Notes under the pieces: model-generated
Databases searched by the model: none
What the model was told of the DNA's origin: nothing
The model's input: only the letters and a program-made list of their open reading frames with translations
Translations under genes and position numbers: made by a program
Shown: positions 16,353 through 25,016 of the stretch, in pieces
How the letters are laid out: each line of letters starts with the position of its first letter
Position numbering within the stretch: position 1 is the first letter of the stretch
Source of the DNA: Hominenteromicrobium sp964531265
GTDB lineage: Bacteria > Bacillota > Clostridia > Oscillospirales > Acutalibacteraceae
Assembly (NCBI GenBank): GCA_964531265.1
Contig: CAZHDW010000009.1
Span: 10,423 to 74,422 of the forward strand
Reading direction: 5' to 3'
Length of the DNA stretch: 64,000 nucleotides

Positions 16353-16395
16353 AAAGCAGTCCGCGCTTATTTCAAATAAGCCTTCGGACTGCTTT
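16353..16395. terminator. bidirectional terminator
   Basis: AAAGCAGTCCG (16353-16363) pairs with CGGACTGCTTT (16385-16395), with a second inner stem CTTATTT/AAATAAG. It separates cdaR from the convergent small membrane protein gene. Confidence 0.7.
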
Positions 16396-16399
16396 GTGT

Positions 16400-16699
16400 T
16401 CAGTATAAAAGATTTGTGCCGGCTGCTGTGCTGAGCGAGACGGTGAATTCGGTCAGCCAATCCTTTATCGCTATCGGGACTCCGCTGGCCTTCAAAATAA
16501 TGATGACAATAATGATGGCGAGCAGTACTGCCACTATTTTCAAGGCGAACATGTAATTGCTGTGCAGGTGTTCCTCGTCACTATGCACGTGTTCAGCCTC
16601 ATTTTCAAGCTGTTCATCGGCGTTCAAATTCTCTTCGGCTCGGTTCTGCTGCTCCTGTGTGTGTTCGGTCTCGTTTTTTTCTGAAATATTGTCCTTCAT
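16400..16699 (-). CDS. small single-pass membrane protein, unknown function
   Basis: 99 residues: a very acidic, Glu/Asn/His-rich N-terminal half (residues 1-48, including E-H-V-H-S-D-E-E-H-L-H), one membrane helix (about 50-72, very Ile/Val rich) and a short C-terminal tail. ATG 16699 has AGAGGTG 6 bp upstream. The His/Glu cluster could bind metal (inference). I do not recognise the family. Confidence 0.6.
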   Translation of the reverse strand: MKDNISEKNETEHTQEQQNRAEENLNADEQLENEAEHVHSDEEHLHSNYMFALKIVAVLLAIIIVIIILKASGVPIAIKDWLTEFTVSLSTAAGTNLLY

Positions 16700-16892
16700 G
16701 CCAGCACCTCTTTTCAATAGATTATTGCCTTTTAAAGTAATTCTACCATATCGGCAGCTTCATTTCCATAGCATTTTTCTTAATTTTCTCAGAATTTTAC
16801 ATATATCGACTTTATCGCAAAGCCTTCTTTCTCAACACGGTATGGATAAATGTGTTGAGAAATTTAATTGTGTCGGTAAGTGTCTGTTTAGG

Positions 16893-16921
16893 TTGAATAA
16901 TCACGAAAGAAATGATACAAT
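16893..16921 (+). promoter_or_regulatory. promoter of the recJ-relA operon
   Basis: TTGAAT (16893-16898), 17-bp spacer, TACAAT (16916-16921), 64 bp before recJ. The rest of 16718-16985 shows no gene. Confidence 0.6.
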
Positions 16922-16985
16922 ATAATATCAATAGTCATAAAGAGTTAGTAGCATATAGAGAATGAATACAGAGGGATGAATTTCT

Positions 16986-19025
16986 ATGAATATCCGCAAA
17001 TGGGAGGTAAAGCCTCTTAATAAAGAACGTGCCGCTGCCTTTGCGCAGACATATAATATTCCGTTTTTTCTTGCAATGCTTATGAATATCCGAGGTCTGG
17101 ATGATGAAGCACATCTGGAGAGCATTTTGGGCGGCGGAGCGGAGCTTTCCGATCCTTTCCTGCTCAAGGATATGGACAGGGCAGCCGAGAGAATAAACCG
17201 CGCTATAGACGAAATGGAGAAAATAGCGGTTTACGGCGATTACGATGCAGACGGAATCACCTCCACCGCAATGGTCTATTCCTATCTTGAGACACGTGGA
17301 GCGGATGTCATTTATTACATTCCACAGCGTGAGGGTGAGGGCTACGGAATGAATATCGGTGCCGTTGAATACCTCGCTTCCCAGGGGGTCACACTGATAA
17401 TAACGGTTGATAACGGTATTTCATCCGTTCAGGAGGTCGCACGTGCTGCGGAGCTGAATATCGATGTTGTTATTACGGATCATCACCGTCCGCAGGCCGT
17501 ACTGCCGCAGGCGGTTGCCGTTGTGGATGCTTACAGAAGTGACGATGAAAGCCCGTATAAGGATTTTTCCGGTGCCGGAATAGCATTTAAGCTACTCATG
17601 GCGCTTGAAGCCGATACAGGAGCTATCGATGATCTTTTCGAGACATATTCTGACCTTGCAGCCATAGGCACCATCGGTGACGTTGTGCCGCTTACAGGAG
17701 AAAACAGAACACTTATAATACACGGCCTGAGTGTGCTTTCCAAAAGCGAAAGACCCGGAGTTAACGCGTTGCTGCAAAATTCCGGATATCAGGAGAAGAA
17801 GCTGACGGCGACAAATGTAGCCTTTACACTTGTGCCGAGAATAAACGCGACCGGACGTATGGGCTCACCGGAAAGAGCTGTTCGCCTGCTGATAAGCGAA
17901 TTTGAGGACGAGGCTAACGAGCTTGCGGAGGAGATATGCGCCGATAATGATGAAAGACGCAGGGTGGAGGCGCAGATATCCGAGGCCGCCTTTGAGGATA
18001 TAGAGGCGAGGGGACTTGCGGACGACAGGATTATAGTTGTCGACGGAGAAAACTGGCACCATGGCGTTATAGGCATTGTGGCGTCGAGGATCACTGACAG
18101 ATTCGGAAAGCCCTGCATAGTTATATCGAGAACCGGAAACGAGGCCAAGGGAAGCGGCCGCAGCATAGAGGGCTTTTCACTGTTCGAAGCGATATGTGCC
18201 TGTGAGGAGCAGCTTGTGAAATTCGGCGGACATCCAATGGCTGCCGGTATCACGCTGGCCACGGACAGAATAGATGAATTCCGGCAGAGGATAAATCAAT
18301 ATGCAATGGAGAAATTTCCGCATATGCCCGTCCAGAAGATAGAGCTTGACTGCAAGCTGAATCCGGCGGCGCTATCAGTGGCGCTTTCAGACAGCCTTTC
18401 GCAGCTTGAACCTTTCGGAAACGGAAATTCTCAGCCAATATTCGGACTTTACAATATGGAGCTGAATGACATCGTACCCGTCGGAAACGGGGGACACCTC
18501 CGCCTGATGCTTGAGAAAAACGGCGCCGTGATAACCGCTATGCGCTTCAATACTAAGGCGGAGGATTTTCCCTACCAAAGCGGCGACAGGGTAGACCTTG
18601 CCGTACAGCTTGAAAGCAGACAGTTCAGAGGTCAGGCATCGCTCACCGTGATAGTACGGGATATGAAGCCCGCGGCCTTCGACACCGAGGTGAATCTTAA
18701 CTCTCTTGCAAGCTATGAGAGCTGGCAGAGGGGAGAAAGGCTCACGGATGCGGATAAGGCGCTGCTCTATCCGGACAGAAATTGCCTTGCCGGTATTTAT
18801 CGTGCACTGCGTGCCTTGAACGGCAAGGAGACTGATATCATCAGATTTGTATCGCAGCTTGGCGCACAGGTAAATATGGGCAGGCTTTATGTGGCTCTTT
18901 CCGTTTTTGAGGAGAGAGGGCTTGTTCACAGCACTGTCAGCGGAGATCGCCTCAGGGCGGAGCTTATAGAGACCACCGGAAAAACAGATATTACACGTTC
19001 CCCTGTCCTGACGGCACTTGTCTGA
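16986..19025 (+). CDS. recJ: single-stranded-DNA-specific exonuclease RecJ
   Basis: 5'-3' ssDNA exonuclease for recombination and mismatch repair. 679 residues. DHH motifs: D-Y-D-A-D-G (85-90), D-N-G (142-144), D-H-H (165-167); DHHA1 signature G-G-H-P-M-A-A-G near residue 418; OB fold after that and a C-terminal extension. Somewhat shorter than Bacillus RecJ (about 786), the difference being in the C-terminal domain. First gene of a tightly packed run with relA, an MBL hydrolase, hemZ and a kinase, the recJ-relA order being common in Clostridia. Confidence 0.95.
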   Translation: MNIRKWEVKPLNKERAAAFAQTYNIPFFLAMLMNIRGLDDEAHLESILGGGAELSDPFLLKDMDRAAERINRAIDEMEKIAVYGDYDADGITSTAMVYSYLETRGADVIYYIPQREGEGYGMNIGAVEYLASQGVTLIITVDNGISSVQEVARAAELNIDVVITDHHRPQAVLPQAVAVVDAYRSDDESPYKDFSGAGIAFKLLMALEADTGAIDDLFETYSDLAAIGTIGDVVPLTGENRTLIIHGLSVLSKSERPGVNALLQNSGYQEKKLTATNVAFTLVPRINATGRMGSPERAVRLLISEFEDEANELAEEICADNDERRRVEAQISEAAFEDIEARGLADDRIIVVDGENWHHGVIGIVASRITDRFGKPCIVISRTGNEAKGSGRSIEGFSLFEAICACEEQLVKFGGHPMAAGITLATDRIDEFRQRINQYAMEKFPHMPVQKIELDCKLNPAALSVALSDSLSQLEPFGNGNSQPIFGLYNMELNDIVPVGNGGHLRLMLEKNGAVITAMRFNTKAEDFPYQSGDRVDLAVQLESRQFRGQASLTVIVRDMKPAAFDTEVNLNSLASYESWQRGERLTDADKALLYPDRNCLAGIYRALRALNGKETDIIRFVSQLGAQVNMGRLYVALSVFEERGLVHSTVSGDRLRAELIETTGKTDITRSPVLTALV

Positions 19026-19055
19026 CAGAGGATGACTATACGGGAGAGATTTAGT

Positions 19056-21242
19056 ATGGCTGAACCTACCAAAACCTATGAAGATCTTGTCAGACTGATA
19101 CAATCCAGTGACAAGGAATATGACCTTGACCTTATAGAAAAAGCATATCATTACGCTGAGGCGGCACACGGCAATCAGGTGCGTCGTTCGGGTGAACTTT
19201 ACATAATTCACCCGGTGGCTGTTGCATATAAGCTGGTGGAGTTCGGCATGGATACCCAGTCCGTCGCAGCTGGCCTGCTGCATGATGTTCTGGAGGATAC
19301 CGACCGCACGTATGAGGATGTCTCCAAATTGTTCGGTAAGGAGATAGCCAATCTGACCGACGGCGTAACCAAGCTGGGCAAGATACCGTTCTCTTCACGT
19401 GAGGAGCAGCAGGCGGAGAACCTGAGAAAAATGCTCATGGCGATGTCCGAGGACATACGTGTTATCATTATCAAATTTGCCGACCGTATGCATAATCTGG
19501 CGACACTCGAGTTTATGGAGCCGCAGAAGCAGAGGGATAAGGCACTTGAATGTCTTGAGGTCTATGCACCGATAGCGCACAGACTCGGTATGAGAAATGT
19601 TAAGGAGTACATGGAGGATGTCTCCCTGCAATACCTTGACCCGGTGGCGTACCAGGAGATAAAGGATGACCTTGAGGCTGTAAGCACCAGCAGAAGACAG
19701 TTTGTGGACAACACCATGGAGCTGATAAGGGAGAGACTTGAACCGTCCATTCCGGGTGTGTATCTTACGGGAAGAGTCAAGAGCATAAACGGCATTTACA
19801 GAAAGATGTTTATGCAGGGCAAGAATTTTGAGGAGATATACGATGTCTTTGCGCTGCGTGTCATTGTTAACAGCATCGTGGATTGCTACAACGTGCTCGG
19901 TATCGTGCATGATATGTATACCCCGATCCCGAATAGATTCAAGGATTATATCTCAACGCCAAAGGCCAATATGTATCAGTCGCTTCATACAACGGTCATC
20001 GGCAAGGAGGGAATTCCCTTTGAGGTGCAGATACGTACATGGGAGATGCACCACACGGCTGAGTACGGTATCGCCGCACACTGGAAATATAAGCTCGGAA
20101 TGACGAGCGGAAACGAAAAGCAGGATTCCCTTGAGGATCGTTTGCAGTGGATACGCAACATGCTCGATAATCAGTCCGAAAGTGAGGATGTTACCGACCT
20201 TGTGCGTTCCATAAAGACCGACCTTTCATCCGATGAAGTGTTTGTGTTCACACCGCGCGGAGACGTTATCAACCTGCCGATGGGCTCGAATATAATCGAC
20301 TTTGCCTATGCGATACATTCTGCAGTCGGCAACAGAATGATCGGCGCCAAGGTAGACCAGAAGATAGTTCCGCTTGACTATAAGGTGAAGACCGGCGAGA
20401 TAATCGAGATACTCACCACAAAGGAAGTCGGAAGGGGCCCGAACAGGGATTGGCTCACAATGGTGCGTACCAGCGAGGCGAGAAATAAGATACGCGCATG
20501 GTTCAAGAAGGAAAAGCGCGAAGAGAATATCATTGAGGGCAAGGCCGAGATAGACAGAGAATTCAAGCGCAACAACATCATGATGAGCGATGAGCTCATG
20601 AAATATATCCTCGACAGCGTAGGACGCCGACATAGCTGCTCCACTCCGGAGGATTTCTATGCCGCTGTCGGCTACGGCGGAATACAGCTTTGGAAGCTTA
20701 TACCGAGAGTTAAAGAGGAATATCAGAAGAATCTTAAGCCGGCTGAGCCGATAGCACATCCCGTGCAACCCATACAGAACCGCAAGGCAGTGGGCGGAGT
20801 GCTTGTTGACGGCATGGATAACTGTCTCATCAAATTCTCACGCTGCTGCAATCCTCTGCCGGGTGATGAGATAATCGGCTTTATCACGCGCGGCTTCGGT
20901 GTTTCCATACACAAATGCGATTGCTCGAATGTTCCGAGGGATCTTTCACAGGCGCCCGAGCCCGAGCGTTGGGTGCATGCGCACTGGGCCGGAGAGGTCA
21001 AGGAGGAGTTCAAGTCCACGCTCCACATTGTTGCGGCAAACAGAGAGGGACTTCTGGCGGACGTTACAATGCAGCTTATGAACATGCGCATTTCGATACA
21101 CGCACTCAACGCACATGAAATAAAGAAGAGCGAAAACGCGGTGATATCCGCAACTATAACCATTAACGGCCTGACACATTTGCAGCAGGTTATCGACAGA
21201 CTGACGAAGATAAAGGGAGTAGTTTCAATAGACCGCAGTTAA
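19056..21242 (+). CDS. relA: bifunctional (p)ppGpp synthetase/hydrolase
   Basis: Stringent-response enzyme of 728 residues. The HD hydrolase domain is intact (His52, H-D at 76-77, later R-M-H-N-L), so both synthesis and hydrolysis are expected. The synthetase domain follows (about 210-370, with G-R-V-K-S-I-N-G-I-Y-R-K and Y-Q-S-L-H-T-T), then TGS, a conserved Cys/zinc-finger region (R-C-C-N-P-L-P-G-D) and a C-terminal ACT domain. ATG 19056 has GGGAGAG upstream; an in-frame ATG at 19032 has no usable ribosome site. Confidence 0.96.
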   Translation: MAEPTKTYEDLVRLIQSSDKEYDLDLIEKAYHYAEAAHGNQVRRSGELYIIHPVAVAYKLVEFGMDTQSVAAGLLHDVLEDTDRTYEDVSKLFGKEIANLTDGVTKLGKIPFSSREEQQAENLRKMLMAMSEDIRVIIIKFADRMHNLATLEFMEPQKQRDKALECLEVYAPIAHRLGMRNVKEYMEDVSLQYLDPVAYQEIKDDLEAVSTSRRQFVDNTMELIRERLEPSIPGVYLTGRVKSINGIYRKMFMQGKNFEEIYDVFALRVIVNSIVDCYNVLGIVHDMYTPIPNRFKDYISTPKANMYQSLHTTVIGKEGIPFEVQIRTWEMHHTAEYGIAAHWKYKLGMTSGNEKQDSLEDRLQWIRNMLDNQSESEDVTDLVRSIKTDLSSDEVFVFTPRGDVINLPMGSNIIDFAYAIHSAVGNRMIGAKVDQKIVPLDYKVKTGEIIEILTTKEVGRGPNRDWLTMVRTSEARNKIRAWFKKEKREENIIEGKAEIDREFKRNNIMMSDELMKYILDSVGRRHSCSTPEDFYAAVGYGGIQLWKLIPRVKEEYQKNLKPAEPIAHPVQPIQNRKAVGGVLVDGMDNCLIKFSRCCNPLPGDEIIGFITRGFGVSIHKCDCSNVPRDLSQAPEPERWVHAHWAGEVKEEFKSTLHIVAANREGLLADVTMQLMNMRISIHALNAHEIKKSENAVISATITINGLTHLQQVIDRLTKIKGVVSIDRS

Positions 21243-21253
21243 GGAGGCCATTT

Positions 21254-21877
21254 ATGCCGTATAAGCAGATATGCTCCGGGCCGCTTTCAGAGAATTGCTA
21301 TATTCTGTATGACGAGAATTCCCTTGAAGCGGCGATAATAGACCCGGGCTTTGTGAATGATGAGCTGCTGAATGCAGTGAGCACGCTTAAGGTGAAATAC
21401 ATCCTGCTGACGCACGGACATTTTGATCATATATGGGGTGCTGAGGAGCTGAAAAGCAGATTTTTAGCGCCAATCTGCATATATGAGGATGACGCAGAGC
21501 TCGCGGCGAGCGCCGAATTGAATGCATCCCGAATGATGCTCGGCAAAGCGATAACCTGTGAAGCGGATATTAAGCTCTCCGATGGTGAGACCTTAATGAT
21601 CGGCGGCATAGAGGTCAGAGTGATTCATACTCCGGGGCATACATCCGGCGGATGCTGTTATTGCACCGATGAGGCTGTCTTCACGGGGGATACGCTCATG
21701 AGCTTCTCAGTTGGCAGATGTGATCTTCCGACGGGAGACGAAGAACAGCTTTTGCAGTCGCTGAAAAGGCTTAAGGCGCTTAACGGCGACCCTGTTATCT
21801 GCGGTGGACACGGCAGCGTGACTGTGCTGTCCGCAGAGAAGCAATATAATCCGTATCTCCGAGCAGGAACAGTGTAA
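21254..21877 (+). CDS. MBL-fold metallohydrolase (glyoxalase II-like, YqgX type)
   Basis: 207 residues with the binuclear zinc motif T-H-G-H-F-D-H-I-W-G (about residues 56-65), a second His in H-T-P-G-H-T-S-G, the bridging Asp in F-T-G-D-T-L, and a final G-G-H-G. Lacks the C-terminal substrate domain of true glyoxalase II. AAGGAGG ribosome site, 12 bp after relA. Similar genes sit downstream of relA in many Clostridia; a role in thioester or persulfide hydrolysis is known for related enzymes but not shown here. Confidence 0.88.
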   Translation: MPYKQICSGPLSENCYILYDENSLEAAIIDPGFVNDELLNAVSTLKVKYILLTHGHFDHIWGAEELKSRFLAPICIYEDDAELAASAELNASRMMLGKAITCEADIKLSDGETLMIGGIEVRVIHTPGHTSGGCCYCTDEAVFTGDTLMSFSVGRCDLPTGDEEQLLQSLKRLKALNGDPVICGGHGSVTVLSAEKQYNPYLRAGTV

Positions 21878-21901
21878 AAATATTTATTTAAGGAATTTGA
21901 C

Positions 21902-23371
21902 ATGTATCTTTTTATAATCGATCATCCATACCATTACGAGGCCGAGAACCTTTGCAGAGTTTTCTTCCCGTTTGACAAGATAACCGAATTGCACAGCGAG
22001 GCGGAGGCTGGAGAGAAGCAGAGCCGAAGCGTGTATACAGCGCTTGAGAGCGGAGAAAAGCCCTATCATGTGCGAATCGAGGATGAATTCGGAATCACGG
22101 AGCTTTTCGGAGAAGCGGATAACGAGAACGAATACGGCCTGATGGCGCTGCTGTTTCGTGCACTGTGTCAGCATACCGGAAATCAGCCGCGTTGGGGAAT
22201 GCTTACGGGCATTCACCCGATAAAGCTTTTGAGACAGCTCAGCGAGAAATACGGTGAAGTTGAGGCGAACCGCATATTCAGGGAGAAGTATTTTGTTTCG
22301 GACGAAAAGGCTGTCATCGCGGACAGAACTCTTCGCACACAGTCCCCTGTGACCATGGATGTGCACGAGAACGACTATTCTCTCTATATTTCCGTGCCGT
22401 TTTGCCCCACAAGATGCGCCTATTGCTCATTTGTATCGCAGAGCGTTGAAAAGGCCAAGAAGCAGATACCGCAGTATCATGCGCTTCTCATGGAGGAGAT
22501 AAAGGAGACAGCGAAAATCGCAGACAGTCTCGGTCTTGTACTCAGATCAGTCTATGTCGGTGGCGGAACACCTACGACCTTCAATGCCGAGCAGCTTTCG
22601 GAAATGATAGCGACGGTTCGCGCGGCCTTCGATATGTCGCGGTGCAGCGAATTTACCGTTGAGGCCGGCAGACCCGATACAATCGACAGAAGTAAGCTTG
22701 AGGCGCTGCTTTCCGGCGGAGTTACACGCATAAGCATCAATCCGCAGACCCTGCAGGACAATGTTTTGCAGAATATCGGCCGCAGACACACGGCACAGCA
22801 GACGGTTGATGCCTTCAAGCTGGCACGTGATGTGGGCTTTACAAATATAAATATGGATCTCATCGTTGGCTTGCCCGGTGATACCTTCGAGAGCTTCTGT
22901 GATACTATCGAGAAGGTGCTTGAGCTTGATCCGGAAAACGTCACCGTGCACTCACTGGCTCTTAAGCGCTCGTCCTTCATAACGCAGAGTGGCGAGATAA
23001 ACAAGGCTCACGCAGATGCAGCCCTTGCGGACAGAATGATGGCGTATGCTGAGCAGAGATTGACCGAGCACGGCTATGACCCGTACTATCTCTATCGCCA
23101 GAGCAGAATGGCTGGTAATCTTGAGAACACGGGCTGGGCAAAGCCGGGATATGTCTGCGCGTATAATATTTTCACAATGGACGAGACGGAAACCGTTCTC
23201 GCCTGCGGTGCCGGAGGAGTATCTAAGCTTAAAGATCCGTATTCGGAGGAGCTTTCACGCATTTTTAACTTCAAATATTCATATGAGTATATCAGCCGTT
23301 ACAACGAGATAATCGAGAGAAAGGGCGGTATAAGAGAAAAGTATGAGCAATTTCGCGAGCGGATACATTAA
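21902..23371 (+). CDS. hemZ: radical SAM protein HemZ (coproporphyrinogen dehydrogenase-like)
   Basis: 489 residues. An N-terminal domain of about 155 residues typical of HemZ precedes the radical SAM core with the [4Fe-4S] motif C-P-T-R-C-A-Y-C (Cys168, Cys172, Cys175) and G-G-G-T-P-T-T. HemN-like C-terminal features follow. Annotated by family as an oxygen-independent coproporphyrinogen III oxidase, but no other haem genes are here and members in non-haem Clostridia may act on another substrate or transfer haem. Overlaps the following kinase gene by 29 bp. Confidence 0.88.
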   Translation: MYLFIIDHPYHYEAENLCRVFFPFDKITELHSEAEAGEKQSRSVYTALESGEKPYHVRIEDEFGITELFGEADNENEYGLMALLFRALCQHTGNQPRWGMLTGIHPIKLLRQLSEKYGEVEANRIFREKYFVSDEKAVIADRTLRTQSPVTMDVHENDYSLYISVPFCPTRCAYCSFVSQSVEKAKKQIPQYHALLMEEIKETAKIADSLGLVLRSVYVGGGTPTTFNAEQLSEMIATVRAAFDMSRCSEFTVEAGRPDTIDRSKLEALLSGGVTRISINPQTLQDNVLQNIGRRHTAQQTVDAFKLARDVGFTNINMDLIVGLPGDTFESFCDTIEKVLELDPENVTVHSLALKRSSFITQSGEINKAHADAALADRMMAYAEQRLTEHGYDPYYLYRQSRMAGNLENTGWAKPGYVCAYNIFTMDETETVLACGAGGVSKLKDPYSEELSRIFNFKYSYEYISRYNEIIERKGGIREKYEQFRERIH

Positions 23372-24299
23372 GTATATCAATCACCTTGAGCAGATAAACG
23401 ACGCGGCGCTCACACGTCCGCAGGTAATGATAGCTGAGGTGGAAGATTCTTACAGGGAGCATATCAAAAATATCGCGCGTAACATAGTCACTCACTATAG
23501 TACGGCTAAAATATGTATGCTTGCAGGGCCGTCTTCAAGCGGAAAAACCACTACCGCACATTTTTTGCAGCAGTATCTGGAGGAACTCGGGCTAAGGGCG
23601 GCGATTGTTTCCATGGATGATTTCTACCTCGGTGCCGAAAAGACCCCAATGCTTCCGGATGGCACGATAGATTACGAGACCGTCAATGCGCTCGACATCG
23701 AGCTTGTCAAGGAATGCCTCAGCTCCGTTATAACCAACGGCTCCTGCTGGCTGCCTGAATACGACTTTGCACAGAGTCGCCGCAGGCTGCATGTAAGGGA
23801 GCTTGATCTGCGCGACAACGGATTCGTGATAATGGAGGGTATTCACGCGCTGAACCCGGTGTTCACAAGGAATCTGCCCGAGGGCAGTGCCATAAAGCTT
23901 TATGTAAGCGTTAAGCAGCAGATAAAGGACATCAACGGAGAGGTGATCTCCCCGATGGATATACGCCTTGTGCGCCGAATTTGCCGCGATGTTCAGTTCA
24001 GAGGTACCTCTGCCGAGCGCACCCTGTCCATGTGGAGCAATGTTGTTGCGGGCGAGGATAAATACATCCGACCGTACCGACTTTCGGCCGACTACACCGT
24101 GAATTCCATACACATCTATGAGCCCGGTGTGCTGAGAAATGATGTAATTCCGCTTTTGCGCGCAATACCTGAGGACAGTCCCTACTACAGAAAGGCGAGG
24201 GAGCTGGATTCGAGATTGATGCGCTTTGAGCCGATATCTCCGGAGCTTGTTCCGGAAAATTCGATGCTGAGAGAATTTCTCGGCCCGAAGAAGAAATAA
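23343..24299 (+). CDS. uridine kinase-like nucleoside kinase
   Basis: P-loop kinase of 318 residues: a helical N-terminal part of about 45 residues, Walker A G-P-S-S-S-G-K-T-T (about 63-71), the substrate motif S-M-D-D-F-Y, and the G-I-H-A-L-N-P segment. Resembles the C-terminal kinase half of the clostridial ThrRS/TGS-linked nucleoside kinases without the TGS portion. Probable phosphorylation of uridine/cytidine or a related nucleoside. ATG 23343 lies inside hemZ; the ribosome site is weak (AAGAGAA), consistent with translational coupling. Confidence 0.85.
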   Translation: MSNFASGYIKYINHLEQINDAALTRPQVMIAEVEDSYREHIKNIARNIVTHYSTAKICMLAGPSSSGKTTTAHFLQQYLEELGLRAAIVSMDDFYLGAEKTPMLPDGTIDYETVNALDIELVKECLSSVITNGSCWLPEYDFAQSRRRLHVRELDLRDNGFVIMEGIHALNPVFTRNLPEGSAIKLYVSVKQQIKDINGEVISPMDIRLVRRICRDVQFRGTSAERTLSMWSNVVAGEDKYIRPYRLSADYTVNSIHIYEPGVLRNDVIPLLRAIPEDSPYYRKARELDSRLMRFEPISPELVPENSMLREFLGPKKK

Positions 24300-24354
24300 T
24301 GAACAAAAAACTCGAAAATTCAGGATTTCTTTACGGTTTCTTAATGATTACTAT

Positions 24355-24407
24355 TTGCATTTTGGCTTTTGTGCATGTATAATTGAGACAGGATCGGGAA
24401 ACGATCC
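24355..24407 (+). promoter_or_regulatory. strong promoter and 5' hairpin of the zinc-ribbon gene
   Basis: TTGCAT (24355-24360), 17-bp spacer, TATAAT (24378-24383). The predicted transcript begins almost exactly at the hairpin GGATCG-ggaaa-CGATCC (24391-24407), the kind of 5' stem that protects mRNA from decay. Confidence 0.7.
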
Positions 24408-24432
24408 AACATGAATAAAAGGAGAGTTATTT

Positions 24433-24906
24433 ATGGGTATTTTTGATGATGTAGTAACCAATGTAAGATCAACAGCTCAGACTGTTGGCAAGGTAGCAGG
24501 TCAGTTTGTGGATATGTCCAAGCTGAGATTGAATCTGGCAGAGCTGAACAGCGAGATTAACAAGCGCTATCAGGAGCTCGGTCAGTTCATCTATGAGGCT
24601 AAGAAGGCAGGCTGCTGTGAGGATACAGAGCTCAGCGATAAGATCGCCGCACTTGATGAGCTGTATGCACAGTTCTCCGCAGTTTCCGCTCAGCTTGCAG
24701 CTTTGCAGAATAAAGTCACCTGCCCGGCATGCGGTAAGCAGGTCGATGTCGATTCCATGTTCTGCAGCCACTGCGGTATGAAGCTCAACGAGGCAAATGT
24801 CGCAATCAACGCTCAGGAGACAGTTGAGGTCGAGGCTGAGGAGGTTACTGTTGAGGCTGAGCCCGAAACAGCAGAGACCACCGAGGAAGCAGCTTCCGAG
24901 GAATAA
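24433..24906 (+). CDS. zinc-ribbon coiled-coil protein, unknown function
   Basis: 157 residues in three parts: a predicted coiled-coil (about 28-95), a four-cysteine zinc ribbon (Cys97, Cys100, Cys111, Cys114) and a very acidic Glu/Val/Thr tail (125-157). Promoter, GGAG ribosome site and codon use suggest good expression. Clostridial genomes have many such double-zinc-ribbon or coiled-coil proteins of unknown role. Followed by a terminator, so monocistronic. Confidence 0.75.
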   Translation: MGIFDDVVTNVRSTAQTVGKVAGQFVDMSKLRLNLAELNSEINKRYQELGQFIYEAKKAGCCEDTELSDKIAALDELYAQFSAVSAQLAALQNKVTCPACGKQVDVDSMFCSHCGMKLNEANVAINAQETVEVEAEEVTVEAEPETAETTEEAASEE

Positions 24907-24943
24907 TCAAAAAAGCAGGATGATCCTGTAAGGACGTAAAACA

Positions 24944-24977
24944 AAAAGGAAAGGGGCGATCCTCTTTCCTTTTCTTT
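24944..24977 (+). terminator. rho-independent terminator
   Basis: AAAAGGAAAGGGG (24944-24956) pairs with CCTCTTTCCTTTT (24961-24973) and runs into CTTT. Confidence 0.7.
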
Positions 24978-25016
24978 CGCAGAAAGCTATCTGTAAGAAA
25001 GGGCGGTATCTGTTCT

